Source: Pseudorhodobacter sp. PARRP1 (GTDB lineage: Bacteria; Pseudomonadota; Alphaproteobacteria; Rhodobacterales; Rhodobacteraceae). Taken from it: DNA of 64,000 nt. How positions within the stretch are numbered: the stretch's first letter is position 1; each line of letters opens with the position of its first letter. Position numbers and translations under genes: made by a program. The stretch spans positions 734,232 to 798,231 of the forward strand of contig NKIU01000001.1 in NCBI GenBank assembly GCA_002256245.1, given 5' to 3'. Positions 20,664 to 31,760 of the stretch are shown in pieces. The notes beneath the pieces are model-generated. The model did not search any database and was not told the origin of the DNA. It saw only the letters and a list, made by a program, of their open reading frames with translations.

Positions 20664-21221
20664 ATGAAACGTATCCTTTCGACATTGCCGCTTCTGTTGA
20701 TCCCCTCAGCGGCCCTTGCGCATCCGGGGCATGGGTTCGGGTTTCAGGCCGGGTTCCTTCACCCCTTCACCGGAACCGATCACCTGCTGGCGATGGTCGG
20801 CGTCGGTCTGTGGGCAGCGATCTTGGGCGGCCGGGCGCGGTGGGCGCTGCCTGCGGGCTTCCTTGGCATGATGGCCCTCGGCGGTGCCTTTGCAATGAAT
20901 TTGGGGCTGGGGGCCGCTGCGGCGGCGGTGGAGCCTGCGATTATCGCCTCGGTGATCCTGTTCGGCGCTGTCGTGGCGCTGGCCCTGCGCGCGCCTTTGG
21001 CGATCGCCCTGCCGCTGGTCGGCCTGTTTGGTCTGGCGCATGGGGCGGCGCATGGGGCCGAGATGGTCGGCAACGGGCTGGCCTTTGGCGCGGCCATGCT
21101 GACCGCAACGGCGCTGCTGCACGGCGCAGGCTTGGCCTTGGGCCTGACCCTGAACAGCAAACTCGCCCGCGCTTTGGGTGGTGTGACAGCGGTGGCGGGC
21201 CTTGCGCTCGCCTTCGCGTAA
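20664..21221 (+). CDS. ureJ: HupE/UreJ-family nickel permease
   Basis: The 185-residue membrane protein begins with a signal peptide (ending ALA-HPGHG). It carries the HupE/UreJ motifs [25 protein letters not shown] near the N-terminus and [11 protein letters not shown] near 120, whose histidines are thought to bind nickel. About six membrane segments follow. It likely imports Ni2+ for urease. The ATG at 20664 leaves a clean signal peptide; a GTG at 20655, directly after the ureA stop, is possible. Confidence 0.9.
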   Translation: MKRILSTLPLLLIPSAALAHPGHGFGFQAGFLHPFTGTDHLLAMVGVGLWAAILGGRARWALPAGFLGMMALGGAFAMNLGLGAAAAAVEPAIIASVILFGAVVALALRAPLAIALPLVGLFGLAHGAAHGAEMVGNGLAFGAAMLTATALLHGAGLALGLTLNSKLARALGGVTAVAGLALAFA

Positions 21222-21231
21222 GGGGGCCGCG

Positions 21232-21552
21232 ATGACCCCGCCCAAAATCATACCGGGAGAAATCTTCCCCGCCGAAGGCACGATAGAGTTGAACGCAGGC
21301 CAGCCCAGCATCACCCTGATGGTCGCCAACACCGGCGATCGCCCGGTGCAAGTGGGCAGCCACTATCACTTCGCCGAAACCAACCCCGGCCTGAGTTTCG
21401 ACCGCACCGCCGCGCGTGGGATGCGTCTGGATATCGCCGCAGGCACCGCCGTCCGCTTTGAACCGGGCCAAAGCCGCGAGGTGCGGCTAACCCCCTACGG
21501 CGGCCTGCGCCGGGTGTTCGGCTTTAACGCTGCCGTGATGGGGGATCTGTAA
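21232..21552 (+). CDS. ureB: urease beta subunit
   Basis: The 106-residue product begins [16 protein letters not shown] and shows the UreB core: [22 protein letters not shown] and the C-terminal [15 protein letters not shown]. It packs against UreC in the urease trimer. The ATG at 21232 is preceded by GGGGGCC; the ORF extends back to 21202, but that part overlaps ureJ and is not UreB-like. ureC starts directly after its stop. Confidence 0.96.
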   Translation: MTPPKIIPGEIFPAEGTIELNAGQPSITLMVANTGDRPVQVGSHYHFAETNPGLSFDRTAARGMRLDIAAGTAVRFEPGQSREVRLTPYGGLRRVFGFNAAVMGDL

Positions 21553-23259
<1,707 letters not shown>

Positions 23260-23329
23260 CGGTTTTTGTCATGGGCGATTTTCCACCGCAGATTTATCAT
23301 AGGGCCTGCTCAACGCAAAGGTTCCCCCT

Positions 23330-23962
23330 ATGAAACTGCGCATTCCCCTCGCCCTCTGCCTTGCTCTGGCCCCGCCCGCCCATGCCGATTGTGTCACCCC
23401 TGAAAGCCTCGCCAAAGGAGTGACCTTCAAGCGCGAGGATGGCCACACCGGCATCATCCGCGCGGCGGGCAAGAGGTTTGAAATCGACTATGCCAGCAAT
23501 TCCAACGGCATATGGCGCGACAAGCGCCTGTCGCGGCTGGGGATTTACGACGCCGAATGGCAATCAACGCCCACCAATGAAAACTACGTCGGCGGCGGTC
23601 CGGGCGGTGATTTCACCTTCAAATTCGCCGGCAAACCCCCGCTCCCCAAGGCCGGCACCACATGGTCCACCACCGTATCCGAACGCAAAAGCCTAGAGGC
23701 TGGCCTGCAATCCGGCCCGGTGATCACCCGCACCAGCTACAAAGTCACCTACAGCTACATGGCGCCCAAAACCGCGAAACTGTCGGGGTGCAGCTATATA
23801 ATCCAGCCGGTTGAGGCGACGTTTACCAACAAGCAAACCGACCTGACCCGCCGCTTCATCTACTTCCCCGACCTCGGCTTTGGCTTGGAAACCCGCGTGA
23901 TCGACCGCAAGGGCGATGCCAGCCGCGAGTTGGGCCTGACGGCGCTGAAGGCGGTGAAATGA
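23330..23962 (+). CDS. secreted protein of unknown function, paralogue 1 in the urease operon
   Basis: This 210-residue protein has a signal peptide (MKLRIPLALCLALAPPAHA) followed by DCVTPESLAKGVTF. It is about half identical by eye to the next gene; both share LGIYDAEW, GGPGG, an SGC(S/T)Y segment with a conserved Cys, and the block TDLTRR(F/W)IYFPDLGFGLET. I recognise no domain. Two conserved cysteines suggest a disulfide in the periplasm. An AAAGG ribosome-binding site precedes the ATG. It starts 70 nt after ureC and overlaps the next gene by 4 nt, so it lies within the urease operon. Confidence 0.75.
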   Translation: MKLRIPLALCLALAPPAHADCVTPESLAKGVTFKREDGHTGIIRAAGKRFEIDYASNSNGIWRDKRLSRLGIYDAEWQSTPTNENYVGGGPGGDFTFKFAGKPPLPKAGTTWSTTVSERKSLEAGLQSGPVITRTSYKVTYSYMAPKTAKLSGCSYIIQPVEATFTNKQTDLTRRFIYFPDLGFGLETRVIDRKGDASRELGLTALKAVK

Positions 23963-24612
23963 TGCGCGCCCTGATCGCCCTGCTGCTGACCGCCACCCTT
24001 GCTCTGGCCGCCCCGGCACTTGCCGATTGCGTCACCAAGGCGTCTTTGGCGAATGGCGTGACCTTCACGCGCGAGGATGGCCGCGCGGGCCTTATCCGCA
24101 CTGAAGGCAAGCGCTTTGCCATTGATTACGCAGTAAATTCTGGCACCGCGTGGCAAGACAAGCGCCAATCCTGGCTGGGGATTTACGATGCCGAATGGGT
24201 ATCCGTGCCCACCGACACCTATCAGGCCGAAGGCGGGCCGGGCGGCACTTACAGCTACCGTTTCGCCAGCCAACCACCGATGCCTGCGCCCGGCACAACA
24301 TGGGATACCACGGTGACAGAACGGGGCGCGCAGGCGGTGCGTTTCAAACTTGGCCCCGTCGCAATCTCGCAGCGTGACCGCACCAGCTATGCCGTCAACT
24401 ACCGTTTCATGGCCGAAGCGGCTGTGAAGATTTCCGGCTGCACCTACCGCGCCATGCCGGTTGAGGCGGTATTCAAGAACCAGACCACAGACCTGACCCG
24501 GCGCTGGATTTACTTCCCCGATCTGGGTTTTGGTCTGGAAACCCAAGTGGTTGACCGCAAGGGCAGCGCCAGCCGCAACCTTGGTCTGACCTCACTTACC
24601 CCGAAAGGATAA
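23959..24612 (+). CDS. secreted protein of unknown function, paralogue 2 in the urease operon
   Basis: This 217-residue paralogue of the preceding gene has its own signal peptide (ending in LA-DCVTK) and the same layout: DYAVNSG, WLGIYDAEW, GGPGGTYSYRF, SGCTYRAMPVEAVF and TDLTRRWIYFPDLGFGLETQV. The two probably arose by tandem duplication. Function unknown; a periplasmic or surface role is inferred. The start is ATG at 23959 (overlap ATGATG with the previous stop) or the ATG directly after it. ureE begins 3 nt after its stop, so both paralogues are likely translated together with the urease genes. Confidence 0.75.
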   Translation: MMRALIALLLTATLALAAPALADCVTKASLANGVTFTREDGRAGLIRTEGKRFAIDYAVNSGTAWQDKRQSWLGIYDAEWVSVPTDTYQAEGGPGGTYSYRFASQPPMPAPGTTWDTTVTERGAQAVRFKLGPVAISQRDRTSYAVNYRFMAEAAVKISGCTYRAMPVEAVFKNQTTDLTRRWIYFPDLGFGLETQVVDRKGSASRNLGLTSLTPKG

Positions 24613-24615
24613 GCC

Positions 24616-25098
24616 ATGCTCCCCGCCCGATCTTTGCTGCGAAACGCCGCCGCTGGCGCGATGGATCGGGTGGTGCTGTCCTATGACGAACGCTTCCTGC
24701 GCCGAAAACGGCTGACCTGCGAAAGCGGGGCCAGCTTCATGGTCGATCTGGCCGAGACGATCTCGGTCGAAGACGGCGATGCGTTTCTGCTGGATGATGG
24801 CCGCAAGGTCGCGGTGGTCGCTGCCGAAGAACCCGTGGTGCGGGTCGAGGGGCATCTGCCGCGCCTCGCATGGCATATCGGCAACCGCCACACCCCCTGT
24901 CAGGTGGCCGAGGGTCATCTGGTGATCCGCCGCGATCCGGTGATTGAGGCGATGTTGAAGGGCCTTGGCGCGACCCTGACCCTGCACATCGCCCCCTTCC
25001 GCCCCGAAGGCGGCGCTTACGGCCACGGCCGCACCATGGGGCATGATCATGGCCCCGCTGGCCATTTCGCGCTGAACTTTGGGGGTGGGCATGGTTGA
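24616..25098 (+). CDS. ureE: urease accessory protein UreE
   Basis: The 160-residue protein has the UreE N-terminal domain (RKRLTCESGASFMVDLAE) and the metal-binding domain with LAWHIGNRHTPCQV. It ends in a His-rich tail (HGRTMGHDHGPAGH and GGGHG). UreE delivers nickel to the UreDFG-urease complex. AAAGGATAAG before the ATG is a good ribosome-binding site. Its last codons overlap the start of ureF. Confidence 0.95.
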   Translation: MLPARSLLRNAAAGAMDRVVLSYDERFLRRKRLTCESGASFMVDLAETISVEDGDAFLLDDGRKVAVVAAEEPVVRVEGHLPRLAWHIGNRHTPCQVAEGHLVIRRDPVIEAMLKGLGATLTLHIAPFRPEGGAYGHGRTMGHDHGPAGHFALNFGGGHG

Positions 25099-25732
25099 CC
25101 CGACCGACCGCCTGCGGCTTGTGCAATGGCTCTCGCCAGCCTTCCCGATCGGCGCTTTCGCCTATTCGCAGGGGCTAGAGGTGGCGATCACCGATGGCGA
25201 CATCCGCACGGCGTCCGACCTAGAGGCATGGATCGCCGCCATCCTGCGGCATGGCTCTGGCCGAATTGACGCGATTATCCTCGCCCATGCCCGCCAGCCG
25301 CAAGCCGATCTGGCGGGGCTGACGGCCCTGATCCTCGCCCTCGCCACCAGCGCCGAGCGGGTAACGGAGTTGCAAGAACAAGGCCGCGCCTTCGCCCTTG
25401 CGATCAGCGCTATCACCGGGGTCGATCATCCCCCCCGCCCCTACCCCATCGCCGTAGGGGCTGCGACCGCGAGCCTGAACGTGCCCACCGCCGAAGTCCT
25501 CACCCTCTGGCTGCAAGGGCTGGCCGCGCAACTGACCTCTGCCGCAGTGCGTTTCGTCCCCCTTGGCCAGACCGATGGCCAAAAAGTGCTGGCCCGCCTT
25601 GCCCCCCGCATCACCGCTTTGGCCGCCGAATACGCTGAAGCGCCGCTCTCAGCCCTCCATTCCAGCGCCATCCGCGCCGATATCGCCGCGATGCGCCATG
25701 AAACGTTACCCGTGCGGATATTCCGCACATGA
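25091..25732 (+). CDS. ureF: urease accessory protein UreF
   Basis: The 213-residue helical protein begins [30 protein letters not shown], the typical UreF start. It later has [13 protein letters not shown] and ends LPVRIFRT. UreF bridges UreD and UreG in the nickel-insertion complex and gates the GTPase. I chose the ATG at 25091, preceded by GGGGGTGGG, which overlaps the ureE stop by 8 nt; a start at 25079 would add four residues. It overlaps ureG by 4 nt. Confidence 0.94.
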   Translation: MVDPTDRLRLVQWLSPAFPIGAFAYSQGLEVAITDGDIRTASDLEAWIAAILRHGSGRIDAIILAHARQPQADLAGLTALILALATSAERVTELQEQGRAFALAISAITGVDHPPRPYPIAVGAATASLNVPTAEVLTLWLQGLAAQLTSAAVRFVPLGQTDGQKVLARLAPRITALAAEYAEAPLSALHSSAIRADIAAMRHETLPVRIFRT

Positions 25733-26379
25733 CTGTTAACGCTAAGGATTTTCCGCAAATGACGAACCCAAACGGCCCCCTGCGCGTCGGCATCGGCGGC
25801 CCCGTCGGTGCGGGCAAGACCACGCTGACCGAACATCTCTGCCGCGCCTTGGCCAACCGCTGCTCGATGGCGGCGATCACCAATGACATCTACACCCGCG
25901 AGGACGCCGACTATCTGACCCGCGCGCAAGTGCTGCCCGCCGCCCGCATCCGGGGGGTGGAGACCGGCGGCTGCCCGCATACCGCGATCCGCGAAGATGC
26001 CAGCATCAACCTTGCTGCCGTCGCCGATCTGCGGGCGAACTTCCCCGATCTTGACCTGATCCTGATCGAATCCGGCGGCGACAACCTTGCCGCCACCTTC
26101 AGCCCCGAACTTGCCGACATCACCATCTACGTCATCGACACCGCCGCAGGCCAAGACATCCCGCGCAAGCGCGGGCCGGGCGTCACGCGCTCTGACCTGC
26201 TGGTCGTCAACAAAACCGACCTTGCGCCTTACGTCGGCGTTGACCTGACCCTGCTTGAATCCGACACCAAAACCGCCCGCGCCCAGCGGCCCTATGTGCT
26301 GGCACAACTTCGGCACGGCAAGGGGATCGAAGCCGTGGTGGCGTTTCTGCAACGCGAGGGCGGGCTGGTGCTGCGCTGA
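25729..26379 (+). CDS. ureG: urease accessory GTPase UreG
   Basis: The 216-residue SIMIBI GTPase has the P-loop [11 protein letters not shown] (about 19-29), the metal-binding triplet in [12 protein letters not shown] (about 79-90), the Walker B-like [11 protein letters not shown] and the guanine-specificity motif [15 protein letters not shown] hydrolysis by UreG powers nickel delivery to urease. The ATG at 25729 overlaps the ureF stop (ATGA); the ATG at 25759 (MTNPNG) gives the more usual length. It is the last gene of the operon, followed by an inverted CCCCGG-type pair. Confidence 0.96.
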   Translation: MTVNAKDFPQMTNPNGPLRVGIGGPVGAGKTTLTEHLCRALANRCSMAAITNDIYTREDADYLTRAQVLPAARIRGVETGGCPHTAIREDASINLAAVADLRANFPDLDLILIESGGDNLAATFSPELADITIYVIDTAAGQDIPRKRGPGVTRSDLLVVNKTDLAPYVGVDLTLLESDTKTARAQRPYVLAQLRHGKGIEAVVAFLQREGGLVLR

Positions 26380-26393
26380 CCCCCCAATACCCC

Positions 26394-26459
26394 GCCGCCC
26401 CGGACTTGATCCGGGGCCTCATGCTGTGAACTGAGGCCCCGGATCAAGTCCGGGGCGGC
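26394..26459. repeat. inverted pair of CCCCGGACTTGATCCGGGG units
   Basis: Two 27-bp units, at 26394-26420 and 26433-26459, face each other across 12 nt. Each also folds on itself (CCCCGGA/TCCGGGG). The pair lies between the convergent ureG and the ProC-like gene and is placed to act as a two-way terminator. Confidence 0.85.
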
Positions 26460-26472
26460 GACGGAGATGCTT

Positions 26473-27225
26473 TCAACGCCCCGGCACCATACGCGCCAGC
26501 ACCGCATCCATTCCCGCATCCCAAGCCGCCAGCGCGCCCTTGTCTTCCAGCACCGCCACCAGCTGCGCCGTGATGCCGCCCTTGGTCGTCACGCCATCGG
26601 CAATCGCATCCAGCCCGGCATCCGATTGCAAGAAAACCTCGGCATTGCCGCGAAACGTCTCGGCCACCAGCACACGCGCCACGCCCTCCTCCAGCCCCTG
26701 CGCCACATACCAGCGCATCAACTGCCGCAGCAGGTAAAACGACGCCCCCGACATCGCGCCAAACACCGCCGCCGTCTCATAACTTTGGGCATCGTCGAAC
26801 CGATGCACCGGGCCAAGCCGCGCCAGAAACGCCGCCCAATCGGCATCATCGGGAAACAGCAGCGACGGCCCAACCGAGAACGCATTGGCGAACCCCGGCA
26901 TCATCGTGCAAAACGCCCGCGCCGGGGCCACCGCTGCGGCCAAAGCCCCCCACGCGGCCCCCGCCATCGCCGAACATACCGATTGTCCGTCGCGAAACTG
27001 CAAACCGGCCAGCACCGAAGGCCCCGTCGCCGCAGGCAGGCACACCAGCACCAGCGCGCACTGATCCACCACCGCCTGATTGCTTCTGGCAACCACACAC
27101 CCAAACCGCGCCGCCAGCCGTTCCGCCTTGCCGCCCGAACCGGGGCTAAGAACAAACTCGACCCCATGCGCCCCCTGCACCAGATACTGCGCCAGATGGC
27201 CGACGCCAAGAATGCCGATCTTCAC
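26473..27225 (-). CDS. pyrroline-5-carboxylate reductase-like oxidoreductase
   Basis: The 250-residue protein has the NAD(P)-binding motif GILGVGHLAQ at the N-terminus, CTMMPGFANAFSVG near residue 106 (the ProC substrate loop region) and the ProC-type signature VTTKGGITAQLVAVLE near 216-231. It therefore belongs to the ProC superfamily and should reduce a cyclic imine with NAD(P)H. Its sequence diverges from housekeeping ProC, so the substrate may differ. The start is GTG at 27225, overlapping the stop of the aminotransferase gene (GTGA), so the two are translationally coupled. Confidence 0.78.
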   Translation of the reverse strand: MKIGILGVGHLAQYLVQGAHGVEFVLSPGSGGKAERLAARFGCVVARSNQAVVDQCALVLVCLPAATGPSVLAGLQFRDGQSVCSAMAGAAWGALAAAVAPARAFCTMMPGFANAFSVGPSLLFPDDADWAAFLARLGPVHRFDDAQSYETAAVFGAMSGASFYLLRQLMRWYVAQGLEEGVARVLVAETFRGNAEVFLQSDAGLDAIADGVTTKGGITAQLVAVLEDKGALAAWDAGMDAVLARMVPGR

Positions 27226-28541
27226 GGCATCTCCTCCAGCACCTGCGCGATTGCCACGCCCGTCGCGGCAATATCGGCCTCGGTATGCACCAGCGACGAC
27301 AACGAGTGCAAAGTGGCCGAGGGGTTCATATACACCCCCTTGTCCATCAGCCGCAGCGCGAAATCGCGGAACTTGGCGCGGTCAACATGGCCGCAGAAGT
27401 CGCGGTAATCCGTCACCGCGTCCAGATCGGTGAAGAAGATCTGGAACATCGAATTCACCCCCTGCACCACGATCTTGTGCCGGTTCGAATGTTTGGCGAC
27501 CCGGCGCACCTCATCCGCCATCGTCGTGCCCAAAATCTTGATGCGCCGGAACCCGGCCTGATCATCGGCCAGCATGGTCTGCAACATCACCTTGGTCACA
27601 TGCAGCGCCAAGCGCCCAGCGTTATGGGTGCCGAAATGCAAAACCTTGCCCCATTCGAGGCCCGCCATGATCTCGGCCCGCCCGCCAATCATCGCCATCG
27701 GCAACCCGCCCCCCAGCGCCTTGCCATAGGTGACAATATCCGGCGTCAGGCCATACAACTCGGCACAGCCACCCGCCGCCAAGCGGAAACCCGTCACCGT
27801 CTCATCCAGATAAAACAGCGCGCCGTATTGCTGGCAGAGTTCCTGCATCCGCAGCAGATACCCCGGCGCGGGCGGGATCACCCCCATGTTCGACATCACC
27901 CCTTCAGTGACAACGCAGGCCGCCTGAGCCCCGTGCAGAGCCATCACCCGCTCTAACGCTTCCACATCATTCCAGCGGCAGACGATGGTATCGGCCTGCG
28001 CTTCGGGTGGAATGCCCGATGAGTCACAAATCCGGATCGGGTCATTCGGATGGCCCAAGGCGGCCAGGGGCATCGGGTTGGTGTTGAGCAGAATGTTATC
28101 CGCCCAGCCATGATAATGCCCCTCAAACTTGATGATCTTGCGCCGTCCGGTATGACCACGCGCAAGGCGGAAGGCGGCCATGCAGGCCTCGGTCCCGGTG
28201 TTGGCAAAACGCACCTTATCGACATGCGGCAACATCCCCACAAGGATTTCGGCCACCTCGACCTCAACCTCCAGCGCGGTGGCAAAGTGACTGCCGCGCA
28301 TGATTTCGCGGCTGACCACCTCGACAATCGCCGGATGCGCATGGCCAAGCGGCAACGCACCAAACGCCATCATCCAGTCAATATACTCCCGCCCATCGAC
28401 ATCATACAGCCGCGCGCCAGCACCATGGCTCATATACCGCGGCGCCCCGCCAAAGGTCGCAGGCCCGCGCGAGGCCGAGGACACCCCCTCGACCAGCACG
28501 CGCATGCCGCGTTCAAACAAGCTTTGCGATGTATTGGCCAT
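27222..28541 (-). CDS. class III aminotransferase, glutamate-1-semialdehyde aminomutase-like
   Basis: The 439-residue PLP enzyme has FANTGTEACMAAFRLAR (near 112-128), FEGHYHGWADN, the cofactor pair D246-E247 in YLDETVTGFR and the Schiff-base K274 in TYGKALGGGLP, as in glutamate-1-semialdehyde 2,1-aminomutases. Rhodobacterales make 5-aminolevulinate with HemA synthase, so a haem role is doubtful. Coupling to a ProC-like reductase suggests that it forms an amino-ketone or amino-aldehyde which cyclises and is then reduced. The ATG at 28541 is preceded by GGAGGACC. Confidence 0.8.
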   Translation of the reverse strand: MANTSQSLFERGMRVLVEGVSSASRGPATFGGAPRYMSHGAGARLYDVDGREYIDWMMAFGALPLGHAHPAIVEVVSREIMRGSHFATALEVEVEVAEILVGMLPHVDKVRFANTGTEACMAAFRLARGHTGRRKIIKFEGHYHGWADNILLNTNPMPLAALGHPNDPIRICDSSGIPPEAQADTIVCRWNDVEALERVMALHGAQAACVVTEGVMSNMGVIPPAPGYLLRMQELCQQYGALFYLDETVTGFRLAAGGCAELYGLTPDIVTYGKALGGGLPMAMIGGRAEIMAGLEWGKVLHFGTHNAGRLALHVTKVMLQTMLADDQAGFRRIKILGTTMADEVRRVAKHSNRHKIVVQGVNSMFQIFFTDLDAVTDYRDFCGHVDRAKFRDFALRLMDKGVYMNPSATLHSLSSLVHTEADIAATGVAIAQVLEEMP

Positions 28542-28622
28542 GCAGGGTCCTCCATTTCGCCAGACTATCGCGCAGCCCCGTCAAGGAAAGCAATGCCCAC
28601 CGCCACCCTTTGCGCCACGGCA

Positions 28623-28649
28623 GAGGCCCCGGATCACGTCCGGGGCGGC
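28623..28649 (-). repeat. CCCCGG-type unit, single, one-base variant
   Basis: One 27-bp unit in minus orientation with CAC where the others have CAA. It lies 82 nt upstream of the aminotransferase gene, within a 448-bp gap that also holds an inverted GAGTATTT-type pair, a CtrA-like site and the adenine deaminase terminator. Confidence 0.75.
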
Positions 28650-28802
28650 GTGGAGGGGGCGGCGGCGGCGCACAAACAAGATTAAAATTTGCGTCCCGCC
28701 CCGGCGGCCTCGCCCCTGCGGGTCTTGGCCGCGATGGCGATCGGATCTGCACGCAATCATCTCCGCCGTGGGCTTGTGTGGCGGATGTCGGATGCCTCCG
28801 GC

Positions 28803-28874
28803 GGGAGTATTTATGCCAATGTGAAAACGCAGGCTTGTGCATGATCTGTGCTTTCACATTGGCTCAAATATCCC
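28803..28874. repeat. inverted pair of GAGTATTT-type repeats
   Basis: The left arm (28803-28826) begins GGGAGTATTTATGCCAATG. The right arm (28852-28874) is its imperfect complement ending AAATATCCC. The two could form a long stem with a 25-nt loop. Confidence 0.75.
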
Positions 28875-28915
28875 GGGGTCCGCGGCTGGCGCCGGGGCGT
28901 CCATCAGCCCAAACG

Positions 28916-28930
28916 TTAAAAATTCCTTAA
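28916..28930. promoter_or_regulatory. CtrA-like full site
   Basis: TTAA (28916-28919), seven bases, TTAA (28927-28930) is an exact match to the CtrA binding consensus. It lies in the 3' region of the adenine deaminase gene and about 375 bp upstream of the aminotransferase start, not in an obvious promoter, so it may be a chance match. Confidence 0.3.
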
Positions 28931-28965
28931 ATCGACCACCCCAAGCTTTTGTATTTGCACGATAA

Positions 28966-28987
28966 TAAAAGGTCCCGAGTTGGGACC
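28966..28987 (-). terminator. Rho-independent terminator of ade
   Basis: On the minus strand, two bases after the ade stop codon, GGTCCC (28987-28982) pairs with GGGACC (28976-28971) across AACTC and is followed by TTTTATT. The same hairpin recurs at 62535-62551. Confidence 0.8.
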
Positions 28988-28989
28988 GC

Positions 28990-30690
28990 TCAGGGCATCA
29001 CCTCAAACCGGTCCACATCGACCATGCCATGGTCGGTGATTTTCAGATGCGGGATCACTGGCAGGCACAGGAAGGCGAGTTGCAGGAACGGCTCTTCCAG
29101 CGTCACCCCCAAGGATGCCGCTGCCGCCCGCAAGGCGACCAGATCTGCGCGCACCTCCTCAAAGCTTTTCAGGCTCATAAGCCCCGCGACGGGCAGCGCG
29201 AGTTCGGCCAGCACCCGGCCATTTTCCACCACGACAAAGCCGCCCTCAATCTCCCCCAGCCGTTGCACGGCCAGCGCCATATCATCGTAATCCGCCCCCA
29301 CCACCGCGATGTTGTGGTGGTCATGGCAGACGGTTGATCCTATCGCGCCGCGCCGCAAGCCGAAGCCCTTCACAAACCCGGTCGCCCGGTTGCCGTTGAC
29401 CCCGTGCCGCTCGATCACCGCGATTTTCACCAGATCGCGGGCGATGTCGGGGCGCTTGTCGCCGTCTTCGGGGGCGATCTGATAGGTCAGATGTTCGGTG
29501 ATGATCTTTCCCGGCAGGATGCCGATCACCGGGGTTTCCACCCGGTTGCCACCAGTGCGGAAGTGGTGCGGCTCAATCTTTGGGGCTTTCACGGAATGGC
29601 GGGCGACCGGGGCAATTTCTGCCCGCGCTGCAAAGGCGGCATCGGTAATCTCGACCCCAGCCGTAAACACCCGCGCGACCTGACAGCTTTCCAGGCTGTC
29701 GATCACCGCGATATCGGCGCGTTTGCCGGGTGCGATCAGGCCGCGATCTTTCAGCCCGAACGCCTCGGCCGCCGACAGGCTGGCGGCGCGGTAAACCGCC
29801 AAAGGTGGGGCACCAAGGCTGATCGCGGTGCGGATCAGGTAATCGAGATGGCCATGCTCGCCGATATCCAGCGGGTTGCGGTCATCGGTGCAGAAACACA
29901 GATATGGCGCGTGGCGCTCGGTCAACAGGCCCACCAAAGCGTGCAGATCTTTGGAAACCGAGCCTTCGCGGATCAGCACCCGCATCCCCTTGCGGAGCTT
30001 TTCCAAGCCTTCGTCATACGAGGTCGCCTCGTGCTCCGTCCGTATCCCCGCAGCGATATAACCGTTCAGGTCATTGCCCTTCAGCAGGGGCGCGTGGCCG
30101 TCGATGTGGCGGCCTTGGAACGCCTCTAGCTTGGCCATGCAGCCGGGGTCTTTGAACAAAACGCCGGGGTAGTTCATGAATTCTGCCAGCCCGATCACCC
30201 GGGGATGATGCATCAGCGGCACCAGATCGGCGGCCTCCAGCCGCGCGCCGGTGGTTTCCATGTGGGTCGAGGGCACGCAGGAGGACAGGTTGACACGAAT
30301 ATCCATCAGGGTGCGGGATGAGGCCTCAAGAAAGTAGTTGATCCCTGTCAAACCACAAACATTGGCGATTTCGTGCGGGTCGCAGATGGCCGTCGTCACA
30401 CCATGCGGGGACACGCAGCGGTCAAACTCGAAGGGCGTCACAAGGCTGGACTCGATATGCAGATGGGTGTCGATAAACCCCGGCACCAGCACTTTGCCCG
30501 TCACGTCAATCTCGGTGCGGCCCGCATATGCGCCGAACACCCCCACAATGGTATCGCCGCAGATTGCCACGTCCGAGGCGACCAACGCGCCGCTGATCAG
30601 GTCAAACACCCGCCCGCCCTTCAGCACGATGTCGGCGGGTGTGATCCCGCGCCCCTGATCAATTCGCGCTGAGAGCGGTGCTTTCGGCAT
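28990..30690 (-). CDS. ade: adenine deaminase
   Basis: The 566-residue amidohydrolase has the metal-binding DTHLHIESS near residue 73, [13 protein letters not shown], the metal-site [16 protein letters not shown] near 255, and the C-terminal [15 protein letters not shown] typical of Ade. It converts adenine to hypoxanthine and ammonia for purine salvage or nitrogen use. I chose the ATG at 30690 because AAGGAG lies 7 nt upstream; the ORF continues upstream without signals. It is divergent from a DMT-family exporter, 80 bp away. A terminator follows directly. Confidence 0.92.
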   Translation of the reverse strand: MPKAPLSARIDQGRGITPADIVLKGGRVFDLISGALVASDVAICGDTIVGVFGAYAGRTEIDVTGKVLVPGFIDTHLHIESSLVTPFEFDRCVSPHGVTTAICDPHEIANVCGLTGINYFLEASSRTLMDIRVNLSSCVPSTHMETTGARLEAADLVPLMHHPRVIGLAEFMNYPGVLFKDPGCMAKLEAFQGRHIDGHAPLLKGNDLNGYIAAGIRTEHEATSYDEGLEKLRKGMRVLIREGSVSKDLHALVGLLTERHAPYLCFCTDDRNPLDIGEHGHLDYLIRTAISLGAPPLAVYRAASLSAAEAFGLKDRGLIAPGKRADIAVIDSLESCQVARVFTAGVEITDAAFAARAEIAPVARHSVKAPKIEPHHFRTGGNRVETPVIGILPGKIITEHLTYQIAPEDGDKRPDIARDLVKIAVIERHGVNGNRATGFVKGFGLRRGAIGSTVCHDHHNIAVVGADYDDMALAVQRLGEIEGGFVVVENGRVLAELALPVAGLMSLKSFEEVRADLVALRAAAASLGVTLEEPFLQLAFLCLPVIPHLKITDHGMVDVDRFEVMP

Positions 30691-30770
30691 GGTAATCTCC
30701 TTTTGGATAGGGAAGCTTATGGCAGAGGCTTCGTCCAGTGCGGATTTGCCGAAAACCACCTGAGGTTGCC

Positions 30771-31718
30771 ATGCCCGATACCCCGCATCCCCCCGCCCGC
30801 CCGCTGCGCGGGATCGCTTTGAAGCTGGGCTCGGTCGTGGTGTTCATCGTGATGTCGTCGCTGATCAAGGTGACCGCGCAGCATGTGCCGCCGGGGCAGA
30901 CGGTGTTTTTCCGGTCGTTCTTTGCCATGCCGGTGATCGTGGCGTGGTTGGCGATGCGGGGCGAGTTGGCGACGGGGTTTCGCGCGCACAATCTGTTTGG
31001 CCATTTCTGGCGCGGGTTGATGGGCACCTTGGCGATGGGACTGGGGTTTGCCGGTCTTGCCTATCTGCCGCTGCCCGAGGTGACGGCGATTGGCTATGCC
31101 TCGCCGCTGTTGGTGGTGGTGTTTGCGGCGATGTTTCTGGGCGAGGATGTGCGGCTGTTCCGCATCGCCTCGGTTGCACTGGGGCTGACGGGGGTGATGG
31201 TGGTTTTGTCGCCCCGGCTGACCATCGTGTCGGGGGATGCGGCTTCCACGCGTGAGGCGTTTGGCGCGATGCTGGTGCTGTGCGGGGCGTTTTGCGCGGC
31301 GCTGGCGCAGGTGTTTGTGCGCAAGTTGGTGCATAATGAAAAGACGGCGGCGATCGTGTTTTACTTCTCGCTGTCGTCGTCGTCGCTGGCGTTGCTGACG
31401 ATCCCGTTCGGCTGGGTGGTGCCGACCCCGCTGGAGATCGTGCTGCTGGTGTCGTGCGGGCTGTTGGGCGGGGTGGGGCAGATCTTGCTGACGTCGAGTT
31501 ACCGCGAGGCCGATGCATCGCTGGTGGCCCCGTTCGACTATGCGTCAATGCTGTTTGCGCTGCTGATCGGCTATTTCGCGTTTGACGAGGTGCCGACCCG
31601 GACAATGCTGATGGGCGCGGGGCTGGTGATTACCGCCGGAATCCTGATCATCTGGCGCGAGCGGCGGTTGGGGTTGGAACGCGCCAAAGGCCGCAAGGCG
31701 ATGACGCCACAGGGGTGA
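30771..31718 (+). CDS. DMT-superfamily (EamA) transporter
   Basis: The 315-residue protein has ten hydrophobic segments in two EamA repeats. These include [18 protein letters not shown] and [28 protein letters not shown] in the first half, and [34 protein letters not shown] in the second. Such inner-membrane carriers export metabolites such as amino acids or purines. The ATG at 30771 follows TGAGG; a longer start at 30738 lacks a ribosome-binding site. The substrate is unknown; divergence from adenine deaminase hints at purines but proves nothing. Confidence 0.88.
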   Translation: MPDTPHPPARPLRGIALKLGSVVVFIVMSSLIKVTAQHVPPGQTVFFRSFFAMPVIVAWLAMRGELATGFRAHNLFGHFWRGLMGTLAMGLGFAGLAYLPLPEVTAIGYASPLLVVVFAAMFLGEDVRLFRIASVALGLTGVMVVLSPRLTIVSGDAASTREAFGAMLVLCGAFCAALAQVFVRKLVHNEKTAAIVFYFSLSSSSLALLTIPFGWVVPTPLEIVLLVSCGLLGGVGQILLTSSYREADASLVAPFDYASMLFALLIGYFAFDEVPTRTMLMGAGLVITAGILIIWRERRLGLERAKGRKAMTPQG

Positions 31719-31760
31719 GGCCCTTGCGATTGCCAAGCATCCAGTCTGGCCGGGAATAGT

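Noticed and set aside
26473-27225. Housekeeping ProC (proline synthesis)
   Set aside because: The fold is ProC-like, but the sequence is divergent and the gene is coupled to an aminotransferase, so the standard name is not justified.
27222-28541. HemL for 5-aminolevulinate synthesis
   Set aside because: Rhodobacterales use the glycine/succinyl-CoA route, and no HemA-type glutamyl-tRNA reductase gene is nearby; the operon context points elsewhere.
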